A DNA stretch of 64,000 nt from assembly GCF_932526225.1 (NCBI RefSeq), contig NC_064036.1:20358953-20422952 (forward strand), read 5' to 3'. Positions 24,170 through 38,400 of this stretch are shown one piece after another (the stretch's first letter is position 1; each line of letters starts with the position of its first letter). The translations under genes were made by a program, and so were the position numbers. This DNA is from Nematostella vectensis. Taxonomy: Eukaryota > Cnidaria > Anthozoa > Actiniaria > Edwardsiidae. A model generated the notes under the pieces. It was given only the letters and a program-made list of their open reading frames with translations. It was not told the DNA's origin and ran no database searches.

Positions 24170-24376
24170 AGCGGTACTAGACCGCTTGTTGACGTTTCTG
24201 GTCGGGACTGGATACTCCCCCGGTTAAGGCTAAGCAGGACAATCAGATTGTGATGCCGAAATTTTTTGACCCGAGGGACCACATGCCTGCAAACTCTTTT
24301 ATGGCATCCAAGGCAGAGCACCAGGTAATACTAGATGGGTGGCAAATCTTCAGCAATACCCAGTCAAACAAGCCCA
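24170..24376. other. Possible degenerate 5S rRNA-derived relic
   Basis: GGTTAAGGCTAAGCAGGA near 24221 and ATACTAGATGGGTGGC..AGCAATACCCAGT near 24330 resemble the central and 3' parts of eukaryotic 5S rRNA (AAGCTAAGCAGG, TACTNGGATGGGTGACC, GGAATACC). They are in the right order, but with about 80 bp of unrelated sequence between them and no recognisable 5' third. If real, it is a pseudogene or a 5S-derived SINE fragment. This was judged by eye only. Confidence 0.3.
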
Positions 24377-24450
24377 AAAAAGAAAATATGGCATGTAGTC
24401 GTGGGTGAGGGTCTCCTCAGTTTACATGGCTGTTGTCACGCACTACTACG

Positions 24451-25232
24451 CCCCCTCTCATTAACACATAATCTGAACATCCCAACTCAAAGATCCTTCG
24501 AAAAGCTGAAATCTTTAGTCTAAAAAATAATAAACATAGATTGAGAAAATAATCCAGTCCAAACCCAGTGAAAGGGGGGGGGGGGGGGGGAGAACGAATG
24601 ATAACAACAGTAACATCCTACCAAGCAGTAAAGGCAGAGCAATTCACCATTGGCAGTCTTATTTTTTTTTTATATATTTTCCTTGAATCGTTTGATTGCT
24701 TTACACAGGGCAGAAACAGACGAGACATAATTTACAAATTTACAAGGATCACCCATTCATTGTCTCTTATCTGATTCACAAGACACGAGAAGATCAGATG
24801 AAGAAATGTCTCTTATCTGATTCACAAGACACGAGAAGATCAGATGAAGAAATGATTTTTATCATTATTACGTAATTGATTATTTTTTTCTATAATAATT
24901 ATTGATGAGAAAATTGCCTTAAGAATGAATAAACGCTCGGAAAATATAAGCCTTGTAAAAATAGGCCACCCTTTTAAGGCCAATGTACAGGCTTGGCATC
25001 TCTAAACGCGATGCTACAAATATAATTAGTTCACTGGTATACAGGTAAACTTTTTCCCATGTGTTATAAGAGATATTGAGAGGGCTATTGGTTCTAGCAA
25101 GATGCAACCCGAAAACACAGGGCCGCCTGACAATGGAATTTTCTCAAGAAAGAGATAACTAGCAGATATCAATCCACAAGAAATACTATCGAATGTCCTG
25201 AGAAACCATCTGCGATGTTAGTTGGAGATAAA
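24451..25232. repeat. Direct duplication of a noncoding block, copy 2
   Basis: This is the second copy of the block at 22955-23666. It has gained a poly-G run (about 24572-24589) and a 45-bp local duplication (TCTTATCTGATTCACAAGAC at about 24764 and about 24809). Confidence 0.8.
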
Positions 25233-25722
25233 GAACTAGTATTTGATTTATTCGGCTAGTATTTGATTTATTACAGCAATAAACTCGCGCGGGGCCGTTT
25301 TCTTTTAGAAATAAAATGTAGAGCGTGCTATGTAGAAAATATAAAAAGACTAATTTCTTAATTTTCAAACTAAATGGTATCAAATTAAAGAAACTTTGGA
25401 AATAAAAATAAATAAACCTGGAGAGACTACCACGATACACTGGAACACGGAGTCTAGACATTGGACAAGTGAGCACTATTTGTCGGAGTTGTGAAACAAG
25501 GACAAGTTATGAAATCGTGAAGAAATCTGGCTTTCTCCCTGTTTCTGATCGTTTTTTACAGGTAAGCAATGAATATTGTGTAATCTAGTAAGATAATAAT
25601 CTATTTGAAAAGCCACACTGTACGTTAATATTTCTTACGAATTCCGTGTTACAATTTTCGTATTTACACCTAGCGAAAAAAGATAGGTAAATATTGGTAT
25701 CACAACTCAGCGACCTAACTGG

Positions 25723-26031
25723 TCAAAGGCAACGAGGTATGAGATTCCAACTACCGCGTAGTTCGTACCATTCGCCATCTCGTGCTTTTGTGAGTCGTTT
25801 ATTGAGATCTTCTTCCATCTCTCTCTTTTGTTCCTGTTCAGTTTTGTAGGTGAGCAGCCATTCTGGATCGGCTAATGGCTCACCAGCGTATCCGTTCTCT
25901 TCCGATTCCGAGTCACTTTCTATCTGATTCCAAGGTCCAGCGCCCGGCTCAAACTCATGCGTATCTGATTGGGAACTCGGTTTATAAGCAGATGATGATG
26001 CAGTGGACGAATCATCATCATCAGTTGACAT
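25723..26031 (-). CDS. Small acidic protein or first exon, similar to N-termini of a cnidarian 'P2X7-like' family
   Basis: ATG at 26031-26029 and TGA at 25723 give 102 aa. Residues 1-60 are acidic and Ser-rich (MSTDDDDSSTASSS...). They are followed by ADPEWLLTYKTEQEQKREME and EDLNKRL, a charged helix resembling the segment that precedes a Cys-rich EWCxxCxxC-type motif in cnidarian proteins often annotated P2X purinoceptor 7-like. Here the corresponding place reads EWYELRGSW, with no cysteines. Either this copy has lost the motif, or a donor (TGGTACG) ends the first exon there. A CCAAT and a perfect CRE lie upstream. Family assignment is tentative. Confidence 0.4.
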   Translation of the reverse strand: MSTDDDDSSTASSSAYKPSSQSDTHEFEPGAGPWNQIESDSESEENGYAGEPLADPEWLLTYKTEQEQKREMEEDLNKRLTKARDGEWYELRGSWNLIPRCL

Positions 26032-26153
26032 CGTTTGCGATAAAAATAGCACGTTTTTAAGGAGATCGTATCTTATTTTTCTCTAGCTCAAAGCTATCCG
26101 TACTGCTAGTAACTAAGAACTGCTTGGAAGTGTGAGATTTTGGGTTCCTGTTT

Positions 26154-26212
26154 TGACGTCACAACCGAAAGTGGATGGAAAGCCTATTGTTTTTACCTCG
26201 CTATGATTGGCT
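26154..26212 (-). promoter_or_regulatory. CRE (TGACGTCA) plus CCAAT box upstream of the small acidic ORF
   Basis: A perfect palindromic CRE, TGACGTCA, lies at 26154-26161, about 125 bp upstream of the minus-strand ATG at 26031. AGCCAAT (minus strand) lies near 26207-26213. Spacing and order fit a TATA-less CCAAT/CRE promoter for the minus-strand gene. No experimental support is visible. Confidence 0.45.
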
Positions 26213-26472
26213 AATTGTATTGAGCCGATTTACATGCTGTCGGATAGCGGATAGGGTGTAGCAAAAAAGTGTAAAGAAGCGGGAATTTTGAAAAATCACC
26301 AAAAAAAGATATTTTGATGGATTTCAGTAATTTTTTCGATGGATATGAGATCAATAATTATATTTTAAGGCTATTCAGGTGTCTATAGAAGTGAAAGAGC
26401 CACTTTAAGCTAGTGCTGGAAATAGATTTTTAGAAAATTTCGCCATCACCTCAAAAAATCTGTTTCTTACGG

Positions 26473-26835
26473 TGGCCCACTAGGGTCACGGCAAATTAAA
26501 AAAAGCCACGGCAGAACAAAGCAAACGCACGGCAAAAGAAAGCGATCTCACGGCAAAATAAATCAAACTCGCGGCAGAACAAAGCATCTCACGGCAAAGA
26601 AAGCAATCCCACGGCAGAATACAACGAACTCACGGCAGAACACAACGAACACGGCAGAACACAACTACGACCTGGCCCACAAGGGTCACGGCAAATTAAA
26701 AAAAGCCACGGCATAAAACAAAAAATTACGGCAGAACAAAGCAGACTCACGGCAAAAGAAAGCAACTCCACGGCAGAATACAACGAACTCACGGCAGAAC
26801 ACAACGACAGAATCCAAGCCACGGCGGAAGTGAGC
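26473..26835 (+). repeat. CACGGC-minisatellite block, copy 1 (plus orientation)
   Basis: Units of about 14-20 bp each begin with CACGGC (CACGGCAAAAGAAAG, CACGGCAGAACAAAG, CACGGCAGAATACAACGAAC). The whole ordered block from GGTGGCCCACTAGGGTCACG is the reverse complement of 33330-33690 and 38040-38400. The transposase gene next to those copies is absent here. Confidence 0.88.
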
Positions 26836-27012
26836 TTTCATTTTAAACACAGGAAGACCAAGCTGTTTTAATTCTGATCTCGAGCCCGCGATTTTTTTGG
26901 ACAGTTACCAATGTACGGACCACGTGCATTCGTTCGTTCTCGCTCGAATCGCTTGCTTCGTGTGCAAATTTAGTTGCTTTTACAATCCTTGTCGCAGAAT
27001 ACCTCTAGAAGT

Positions 27013-30199
<3,187 letters not shown>

Positions 30200-32087
30200 A
30201 ACATATTTTTTCAAAATGGACACTGGTACTCTCATTCTCATTTCTAGTTTTCAGTTTAATGTTCATGGCTTTTATTTCCATTAGTTTTGACTAGTAAGAC
30301 ATAATTACAATGTCATTTTATGGTTGTGTTCTCACCAGCCAAATTATTATGCTCAAGTTATTGGTAGATGGTATTGTTTAGAGTGAATGCATTGAACCTG
30401 TGAAGTAAAAGTTAATACTGTAATAGTCAAATAGACACAAAAGAAAAGTAATAAATAGTCAAATATGTATTTCACGGGTTCATTGCGTTCACTCTATCGA
30501 AGTTGAATTTGGTTCAAGTATATCAGTGCTCACTCAAGCAGAAAGGTCGAAAATGCGAGGAGGTAAGGGGGACCTGGTTCAAAACCTCATTTGTTTAGCG
30601 GTGAAACACCAGCTGAAACATAATGTAAAAATTGGTCCTGGCCATATTGAAATTTGGGTAGTTACACTGAACAGATTTACTGAACAAATTGATTTTGTGA
30701 TTTCATAATGCTTCAATATGAAAGTTAACAGCTAAGTACTGTCTTGCGACACTGCCTAATCAGTATTTCCTTTATAATTATCTTTAATAAACAAGTGCAT
30801 ATACAGGACACTTAGGCTATTTCAGGGATGCCGGAGCATTTTTTTGATTGGGGGCGAGGGTGTGGGCTAAGCTATGCATTTGTAGTTTTTCTATATATGT
30901 TTAGCTATATTTTGCTTTTTATCTGTATTTTTCTTTTTAAATCTTAAAGTAATTCAGAAGAAATCAAAACTTATTGAGGCAGCTCTAGCACCCCCAACCC
31001 CGGTTCCGGCACCCCTGTATTTGGCCTTGTTTATATAGATTGTGCACAGAAAGATATATGAGCTAATTTGATGAGCCTTGATGAATGCTTTATCTGTTAT
31101 TGTTGTTTGTTCCTGTTCTTAATTTAGAAGTTGCAAATTATGATTTAGTTGTAATGATATTTGATTAGAGTGGGCATACTCCATCCATGAAACACATAGT
31201 ACTGATTACAGCTAAAATAGTGCTGATTAGATTTTTAAGAATAAAAGAATATTGTTTTTAGTAATACTTGTCTATTTCATTATCCATTATCTGTAATTCA
31301 TGAAGTATTATAAGAAATCATAACCTTTTTGACACATGCACAATAATAGTGTTGAGGCTGGTGCCATTCTGATTAAGGCATTAACTTATAAACAGATTTT
31401 TAAATCATGGGAATTATTCAGTGTTGCAAGGCCTTGATGTCACATTTGTGAACAGTAACCTTTAAATTGTAAATCATGTGACAGTATATACCTATTTTCA
31501 AAAAAGCTGCAAGATAAAATGGCAATTGTCACATGGTGATTGCATGGTTAAAAGCAGTCATTTCTATGAAATAATGACAAGATAGTATGTGGTTAACCTT
31601 AACCTCTTTTTAGTGTTCATTTTCGTGCAATTTCAAGAAGCTCAAATTTGTGTGTCGAACAGCTTTTAAGTGGTTGTAACCTTTTGGTTATGCAATCTCC
31701 TCTGACAACCATTTTTGAAATAGGCATGTTTTCCTTTTGCTAACATAACCTAATGTTTCATTTACAGTCAACTTGATCTTGACACCCTTTATATGAGAAC
31801 CTCAGTGACTTATAATTCTTTTTCTGGCCTAGTGCTTTTTAATCAACTGGTTGAATCTTGCAAGTGGGTTTTTACTGAATTGTTTCCTTTATGGAGGGGA
31901 CTGGGAAGGAGGGGTTCGACCTTGTTTTACGTAATGTTTAAAGGCCGACAATGGTACGAGTACTACCTCTGGTTTCAAGTTACTTCACGTGGTACAAATT
32001 ACAAACAGGGATTGGTTGAATACCTCATGAATAATTAATGAGTTTTTGAAAGTTGTTTCTCAATCGTTCCTTATAAAATAATGTAAC
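30200..32087. other. 3' flank of the HECT gene and intergenic DNA; no gene seen
   Basis: AT-rich, with several AATAAA motifs (such as near 30447 and 30786) that could serve as poly(A) signals for the HECT gene. An ORF at 31793-32038 has no recognisable motif. Confidence 0.5.
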
Positions 32088-33213
32088 TTAACAACCATTA
32101 ACTGCAATGTGCAACAACTCTTCATACATCTGTAATGCTTCTCTCCAGTGTTCAGGTTTCTTCTTATTGAGACTGTGAAGAACATAACGAAAATATTCTT
32201 GGTATTCATCATCTTCGTCCTGTTGTACAAGATGAGTGTAAGCATAACTCATATCATGTTGTGAAACTGGTACAAGTAAATTATCAATACCCCCGTAACT
32301 TTCAGGAAGGTGGAAAATTGCATCAGGTCTTCCTGCTACAGTATCATGGCGGGATTTCCTTATATAGTGAGTATTCCATGAATCACCCACTCTTTTCAGA
32401 TCGTTTTGAAGTAGTTCAGCAAAACAAAACCAAAGACACTCTAAATGAAGCTTGTCTGCTGTGTTGAGTACTGCTTTCTCTATCATGTCTTTGAAAAGAT
32501 TCATCCACCATGTTGACCAATTTTTTCTAAGAAAGCTCCACCAGCATTCAATTCTTTGATTTCGTGGAGATGCAACATATCTATGAGAGTTGGGATCATC
32601 CAAAAAAAAAGAATGTATACCGGCCATAGTACCATTCTCTGGGACAGCCACCAAGTTGTTTGACGGCGTCCAGATAATAGGAAGCAATGTTGTCAGGATA
32701 ATTATTAGATCGAGTTACATACAACCAAATGACTTTGCGACTGAAACCATCGATACACGCATGCATAGGAAAGCCGTATGGCTTAAGTTTATCGTAGCCA
32801 TCAGCATGCCAAGTACTATTTGGCCCTAAGCTACGATAAACTCTTCTTTTCAGCTTATGGGCCTTTCTCAATTCAACTCCATTTGGGTCGATTTCTTTCA
32901 GCATTTCTTGAACAACTACACGTGGTACCAGTATACCCTTCATTCGAAGATTATGCCAAACTGACCGATATCCAACAATCGAATTTGGTCCATCCAAAAG
33001 TTCTGTAATAGCAGATCTAACGGTATTTGGATCATACTCAAGATATCTTCTTGACATCCCCCAATCTTTAAGACGTCTTTTCAGCGTTCTGACGCTGATA
33101 TTTATCCCATGACACTTCGACAGTAGTCCAACAATGTCATCATAACTATGCCCAAGGTGAAATAATTGTGTTATGATGGTTCTTTCCTGATCTTCGCTTT
33201 CGCTGTCCGCCAT
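32088..33213 (-). pseudogene. DDE/rve integrase-type transposase gene, broken by a deletion
   Basis: ATG at 33213-33211 opens MADSESEDQERTIITQLFHL, then an HTH-like segment (INISVRTLKRRLKDWGMSRR). An integrase-fold core follows: STWHADGYDKLKPYGFPMHA with the first catalytic Asp, then CIDGFSRKVIWL. After LGGCP the frame breaks near 32640, and a second frame (to TAA at 32088) resumes ENGTMAGIHSFF..NQRIECWW with the catalytic Glu. In related integrases a DxGTENG-type segment lies at this point, so the second Asp appears deleted together with a frame shift. The family is the rve-domain transposase type widespread in cnidarians and fish (IS3EU-like in my reading). An open frame continues 5' through the CACGGC minisatellite. 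The first ~340 codons recur in the tandem duplication to the right. Confidence 0.65.
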
Positions 33214-33329
33214 TTTGAATTTGCAAATGGAGGAAGACTGGGACTTTAGCGCAACCATGAGCCCAGAATCTTTTGTCAGCGGTCTACTGTGTATTTCACT
33301 TCCGCCGTGTAATTCACTTCCGCCGTGGC

Positions 33330-33690
33330 AATTTACTTTTGTTTGTTCTGCCGTGAGTTCTGCCGTGGAGTTGCTTTCTTTTGCCGTGAGTCTGCTTTGT
33401 TCTGCCGTAATTTTTTGTTTTATGCCGTGGCTTTTTTTAATTTGCCGTGACCCTTGTGGGCCAGGTCGTAGTTGTGTTCTGCCGTGTTCGTTGTGTTCTG
33501 CCGTGAGTTCGTTGTATTCTGCCGTGGGATTGCTTTCTTTGCCGTGAGATGCTTTGTTCTGCCGCGAGTTTGATTTATTTTGCCGTGAGATCGCTTTCTT
33601 TTGCCGTGGTTTGCTTTGTTCTGCCGTGGCTTTTTTTAATTTGCCGTGGCTTTTTTTAATTTGCCGTGACCCTAGTGGGCCACCGTAGTT
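33330..33690 (-). repeat. CACGGC-minisatellite block, copy 2, in frame with the transposase ORF
   Basis: This is the reverse-complement copy of 26473-26835, directly upstream of the transposase ATG. The minus-strand frame stays open through it for about 150 codons, giving a Lys/Gln/Ser-rich extension joined in frame to MADSESE. The proteins may truly start at the downstream ATG. Confidence 0.85.
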
Positions 33691-34886
33691 TCTAGCACTG
33701 GCTGGCAAAAAGCAATCGACAGCTGAGGATTGACACTTGTTAGGTTTCCAGTGGGACTTCTGTCGACTGTCATTTCAAAGTCATATTTATCGGCAAATTC
33801 ATGTGACAGAAAGCTTCAAGCTTAACTCGTCAGTGGAAAGAACCAGTGTCATTTTTAGCAGTTTAAACTCATCACTTTTCTTGGGAAACCGGAAAAACTT
33901 GAGCTCTTGACTGACAATGGACTATTCAGACTCAACGCGAGGTAAGTCCTCGGGAATAATGACAACAGTGTGTCATGAACTAGGGAGGTGAAAAAGTAGA
34001 AACTGTAGGACCAGGAAGCTGGATAAATGACCATGTCGTGCAGTAAGTGAAGTATTTGTAAAGCCTGTCCTTAAGCTCAGATATCTTAAGACATATAGAA
34101 TAAACAAGAATGGTAGGACGGACACAGGCAAGCCGAGAGCGTCAAGAGGCGTTTGGGTTCTGGACGCTTGGTATGCACAATGGAGCGCAAAAGGATGATG
34201 CAGGCTCATGCTTTGTTGTGTAATTATTTAACAGAGTCACCGTGGATGTGAAAGTAAAATTGATAACAATAATACGAAAATACTTAGTGAACACCTTATC
34301 ATTGAGACAATGACTTACAAAATTAATAACAATAGAAAACCTAGTCTTGGAGAATACGAAGGAAGCTAAGCCTAACACTATTATCTTAATGTGCTATGGT
34401 GGAAAGTTAAAAAAAAACGATTTCATGGTGAAAATTATTGAAGAATGTCTTGACTCTCGGCATCTTATTCTGGTGGTGTCAGTGTTCTGGTTAACTGGTA
34501 TCATTAGAAAAAAAATATATAGACAAGCTGTAGAATTACTAGATTGTGTCCGTGATAGGCGTGGTGGCATCAGGGAAATAAATCAACGTAACGTTGAAAT
34601 AATAAAGTTATGAATAAAGAATAATAAGTTAAGAATATATATAGAATAACGTTATGTTTTACGCCTCTGTGAAAAGAGAGTAGTTTGGCTGACATTCTAA
34701 GTATTTAGACGAGCAAAAGGGACTAAGGCCGGATGGGGGTTTGTACTTGTAATGTTGAATGCAAGCAATAGGCAGTCGGCGGATCCTGCTAGTGCGAGCC
34801 AACAACGAGTTGAAAGGGATCAATAGCCAATTAGAGCTGGGCATGTTTTAGGGAATCTTAATAATCTCAGCAAAGGACAGTTATTC

Positions 34887-36217
34887 TCTTTCTGTAACCA
34901 CGAGAAATTAGAGCCATTGTGTAAACAAAAATCACTGTAAATAGATGAGTGGTCTACAGAATGGCCAGGGAGGTTGATTACATCGTTGCGGTGTTCACCA
35001 AAACCTGTGCGGGGCATGGGACCAGTTTGTACAATGTCAATCATACCGCTATGCTTACATGAAATACAATAAATAAGATTGCTAAATGAGCAAGTAATCA
35101 AGTCTATACAGGTTCCACTCTCCATTAGATCTGGTTATGCATGTGGTAGGAGTAATGTTTTAACAAATGATACATTTCTTCCTAGTGCACTTGAAGGTGC
35201 CAGACCCTAAACCTGGTAGGACTCAAAGTGTTGCTGACAAGGAAGGTACATAAATTCTTGTCACATTGGAAAGAGAAAGGTTGTTGTTCAGGTATAATAG
35301 CTGCAGTTTCAGGGCCCTCCTGTAAATTCTTAAAGTTTTAAGAGACCAGATGTTTGATGGCTAAATCGGTAGGATGAGATGTGAGAGGAAAGGGAATTCC
35401 ATCCTCCTGTTTGGGTTAGGAGGAATGTAACGCAACCAAACGATCAATGGACATGGCTCTCTCAAGATCATCAGTGACCACATTTGCGGGATATGCGCGA
35501 ACAATGTAGAACTGACACATTTTCTCGGATTGAGAATGACAGTCAGAGTCATCGGTGCAAAGTCCATGAAGTCAAAGAAATTGGAGTAATGGATAGAAGT
35601 TTTGACATGCTGTAGGTGAGAGGACGAGTACAGTAAATAGCTGTGTAAATCGGTGGGTTTGTGGTACACTGAAGTAACTAGACGGTCGCCTTGGTTGGAC
35701 AGTGAGATGCCAAGAAATGCGACTGAGGTTTCAGAAATCTTTCCATGTGAAATCTAGTGCAGGATGGAAGATGCTAACAAAACCAAAACAGGGGCAGAGA
35801 TCCCGTTGGAACAAGATGTTGCACAAATGCAATCACCGACATAAGAGCCGTAGAAGAGTGGGATGGGGTCTTCATCTTTCTCAATCATCTCTTCCTCAAC
35901 GTATCCAACACCAGGTTGGCGTAGCTGGATCCCATTTTAGCCACAAAGGCAACACCAGTGTCTTCATTGTAGAAGCCCCCTGGAAAAGAGAAACAGTTGA
36001 GCGTTACCACCAGCTCAGTTAACCTCAAAGAATAGCAGTGCTGGGCTGTTGTAGACTACTGCGATCAAAACAGTGTCTAAGAGCTTTGAGGGCCTCGACA
36101 TTAGAAATAACAATTAACAGAGATTTGACGTCCATGGGAAAAAAAACTTATACATACTGCCAGATAAGAAAAGTTGATGAGAATGTTAAGAGCATGGTTG
36201 GTGTCCTTGATATAGGA
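34887..36217 (-). pseudogene. Penelope-like element fragment (RT palm/thumb to partial GIY-YIG), left arm, unit 1
   Basis: Reading leftwards, the arm contains a broken reverse-transcriptase palm (SYVGDC where YxDD is expected), VYHKPTDLHSYLLYSSSH, and a C-terminal NLIYCISCKHSG..FGEHR segment recognisable as a degenerate GIY-YIG endonuclease. This RT plus GIY-YIG order is specific to Penelope-like elements. Stops and frameshifts abound, the 5' RT fingers are missing, and the catalytic Arg/Glu part of GIY-YIG is cut off, so it is dead. It is the inverted partner of 36258-37585. Confidence 0.72.
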
Positions 36218-36257
36218 AGGTAGAGACTGAACAAGGCGCCTTTTGTCCAGTCTTTAC

Positions 36258-37585
36258 ATTCCTATATCAAGGACACCAACCATGCTCTTAACATTTTCAG
36301 CATCTTCGCTTTCTTTCCTGGCAGCACCCATAAGATTTATTTACCATGAATGTAAAATCTCTGCAAACCATTATTCCTAATGGCTAGGCCCTCAAAGCCC
36401 TCAAACATTGCTTTTATCGCAGGAGTGTGAAACAGCCCAGCACTGCTATTCTTTAAGGTTAGCTGAGCTGGTGGTAACGCTCAACTGTTTCTCTTTTCCA
36501 GGGGGCTTTACAAGGAAGACACTGGTGTTGCCTTGGTGGCTAAAATGGGATCATGGTACGCCAACCTGTTTGTTGGATACGTTGAGGAAGAGAGTTTTGA
36601 GAAATATGAAGACCCCATCTCGCTCTTCTACGGCTCTTATATCGGTGATTTCATTTGTGCAACATCTTGTTCCAATCTGGATCTCTGCAACTTAGCAACT
36701 TCCATCCTGCACTAGATTTCACATGAGAAGATTTCTGAAACCTCAGTCGCATTTCTTGGCATCTCACTGTCCAACCAAGACGACCGTCTATTCACTTCAG
36801 TGTACCACAAACCCACCGATTTACACAGCTATTTACTGTACTCATCCACTCACCTTCAGCATGTCAAAATTTCTATCCATTACTCCAATTTCTTTGACTT
36901 AATGAACTTCGCAGCGACGATTCTGACTTTCATTTTCAATCCGAGAAAATGTGTCAGTTCTTCAGTGTCAGCGCATATCCCGCACATGGGGTCACTGATG
37001 ATCTTGAGAGAACCATGTCCATTGACCGTTCTGTTGCGTTACATTCCTCCTAACCCAAACAGGAGGATGGAATTCCCTTTCCTCTCACATCTCATCCTAC
37101 CGATTTAGCCATCAAACATCTGGTCTCTTAAAACTTTAAGAATTTACAGGAGGGCCCTGAAACTGCAGCTATTATACCTGAACAACAACCTTTCTCTTTC
37201 CAATGTGACAAGAATTTATGTACCTTCCTTGTCAGCAACACTTTGAGTCCTACCAGGTTTAGGGTCTGGCACCTTCAAGTGCACTAGGAAGAAATGTATC
37301 ATTTGTTAAAACATTACTCCTACCACATGCATAACCAGATCTAATGGAGAGTGGAACCTGTATAGACTTGATTCCTTGCTCATTTAGCAATCTTATTTAT
37401 TGTATTTCATGTAAGCATAGCGGTATGATTGACATTGTACAAACTGGTCCCATGCCCCGCACAGGTTTTGGTGAACACCGCAACGATGTAATCAACCTCC
37501 CTGGCCATTCTGTAGACCACTCATCTATTAACAGTGGATTTTTTTACACAATGGCTCTAATTTCTCGTGCTTACAGAAAGAGAAT
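36258..37585 (+). pseudogene. Penelope-like element fragment, right arm, unit 1
   Basis: Plus-strand copy of the left arm: AKMGSWYANLFVGYVEE, SLFYGSYIGDFICATSCS (YIGD in place of YxDD), VYHKPTDLHSYLLYSSTH, SGTFKCTRKKC, NLIYCISCKHSGMIDIVQTG and FGEHR. A frameshift separates 36408-36695 from the palm frame at 36533-36718. It ends in the truncated GIY-YIG, at the junction with the next transposase fragment. The loop between the arms is only about 40 bp (36218-36257). Confidence 0.72.
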
Positions 37586-37924
37586 AACTCCATTTGGGTC
37601 GATTTCTTTCAGCATTTCTTGAACAACTACACGTGGTACCAGTATACCCTTCATTCGAAGATTATGCCAAACTGACCGATATCCAACAATCGAATTTGGT
37701 CCATCCAAAAGTTTTGTAATAGCAGATCTAACGGTATTTGGATCATACTCAAGATATCTTCTTGACATCCCCCAATCTTTAAGACGTCTTTTCAGCGTTC
37801 TGACGCTGATATTTATCCCATGACACTTCGACAGTAGTCCAACAATGTCATCATAACTATGCCCAAGGTGAAATAATTGTGTTATGATGGTTCTTTCCTG
37901 ATCTTCGCTTTCGCTGTCCGCCAT
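37586..37924 (-). pseudogene. Truncated N-terminal transposase fragment, unit 2
   Basis: Same start (MADSESE) and sequence as the transposase at 33213. It is cut at EIDPNG, where the unit junction fuses it to the Penelope-like arm (short fused tail ILFL). It retains the HTH-like region but no catalytic core. Confidence 0.85.
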
Positions 37925-38039
37925 TTTGAATTTGCAAATGGAGGAAGACTGGGACTTTAGCGCAACCATGAGCCCAGAATCTTTTGTCAGCGGTCTACTG
38001 TGTATTTCACTTCCGCCGTGTAATTCACTTCCGCCGTGG

Positions 38040-38400
38040 CAATTTACTTTTGTTTGTTCTGCCGTGAGTTCTGCCGTGGAGTTGCTCTCTATTGCCGTGA
38101 GTCTGCTTTGTTCTGCCGTAAATTTTTGTTTTATGCCGTTGCTTTTTTTAATTTGCCGTGACCCTTGTGGGCCAGGTCGTAGTTGTGTTCTGCCGTTTTC
38201 GTTGTGTTCTGCCGTGAGTTCGTTGTATTCTGCCGTGGGATTGCTTTCTTTGCCGTGAGATGCTTTGTTCTGCCGCGAGTTTGATTTATTTTGCCGTGAG
38301 ATCGCTTTCTTTTGCCGTGCGTTTGCTTTGTTCTGCCGTGGCTTTTTTTAATTTGCCGTGGCTTTTTTTAATTTGCCGTGACCCTAGTGGGCCACCGTAG
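38040..38400 (-). repeat. CACGGC-minisatellite block, copy 3 (unit 2)
   Basis: Unit-2 duplicate of the block at 33330-33690 with a few substitutions (such as GCCGTGGCTTTTTTT to GCCGTTGCTTTTTTT). Confidence 0.9.

Noticed and set aside
30575-30590. tRNA gene suggested by GGTTCAAAACC (B-box-like)
   Set aside because: No A box at the right distance and no cloverleaf could be drawn.
31793-32038. 81-codon plus-strand ORF
   Set aside because: No motif; lies in AT-rich flank between the HECT gene and the transposase.
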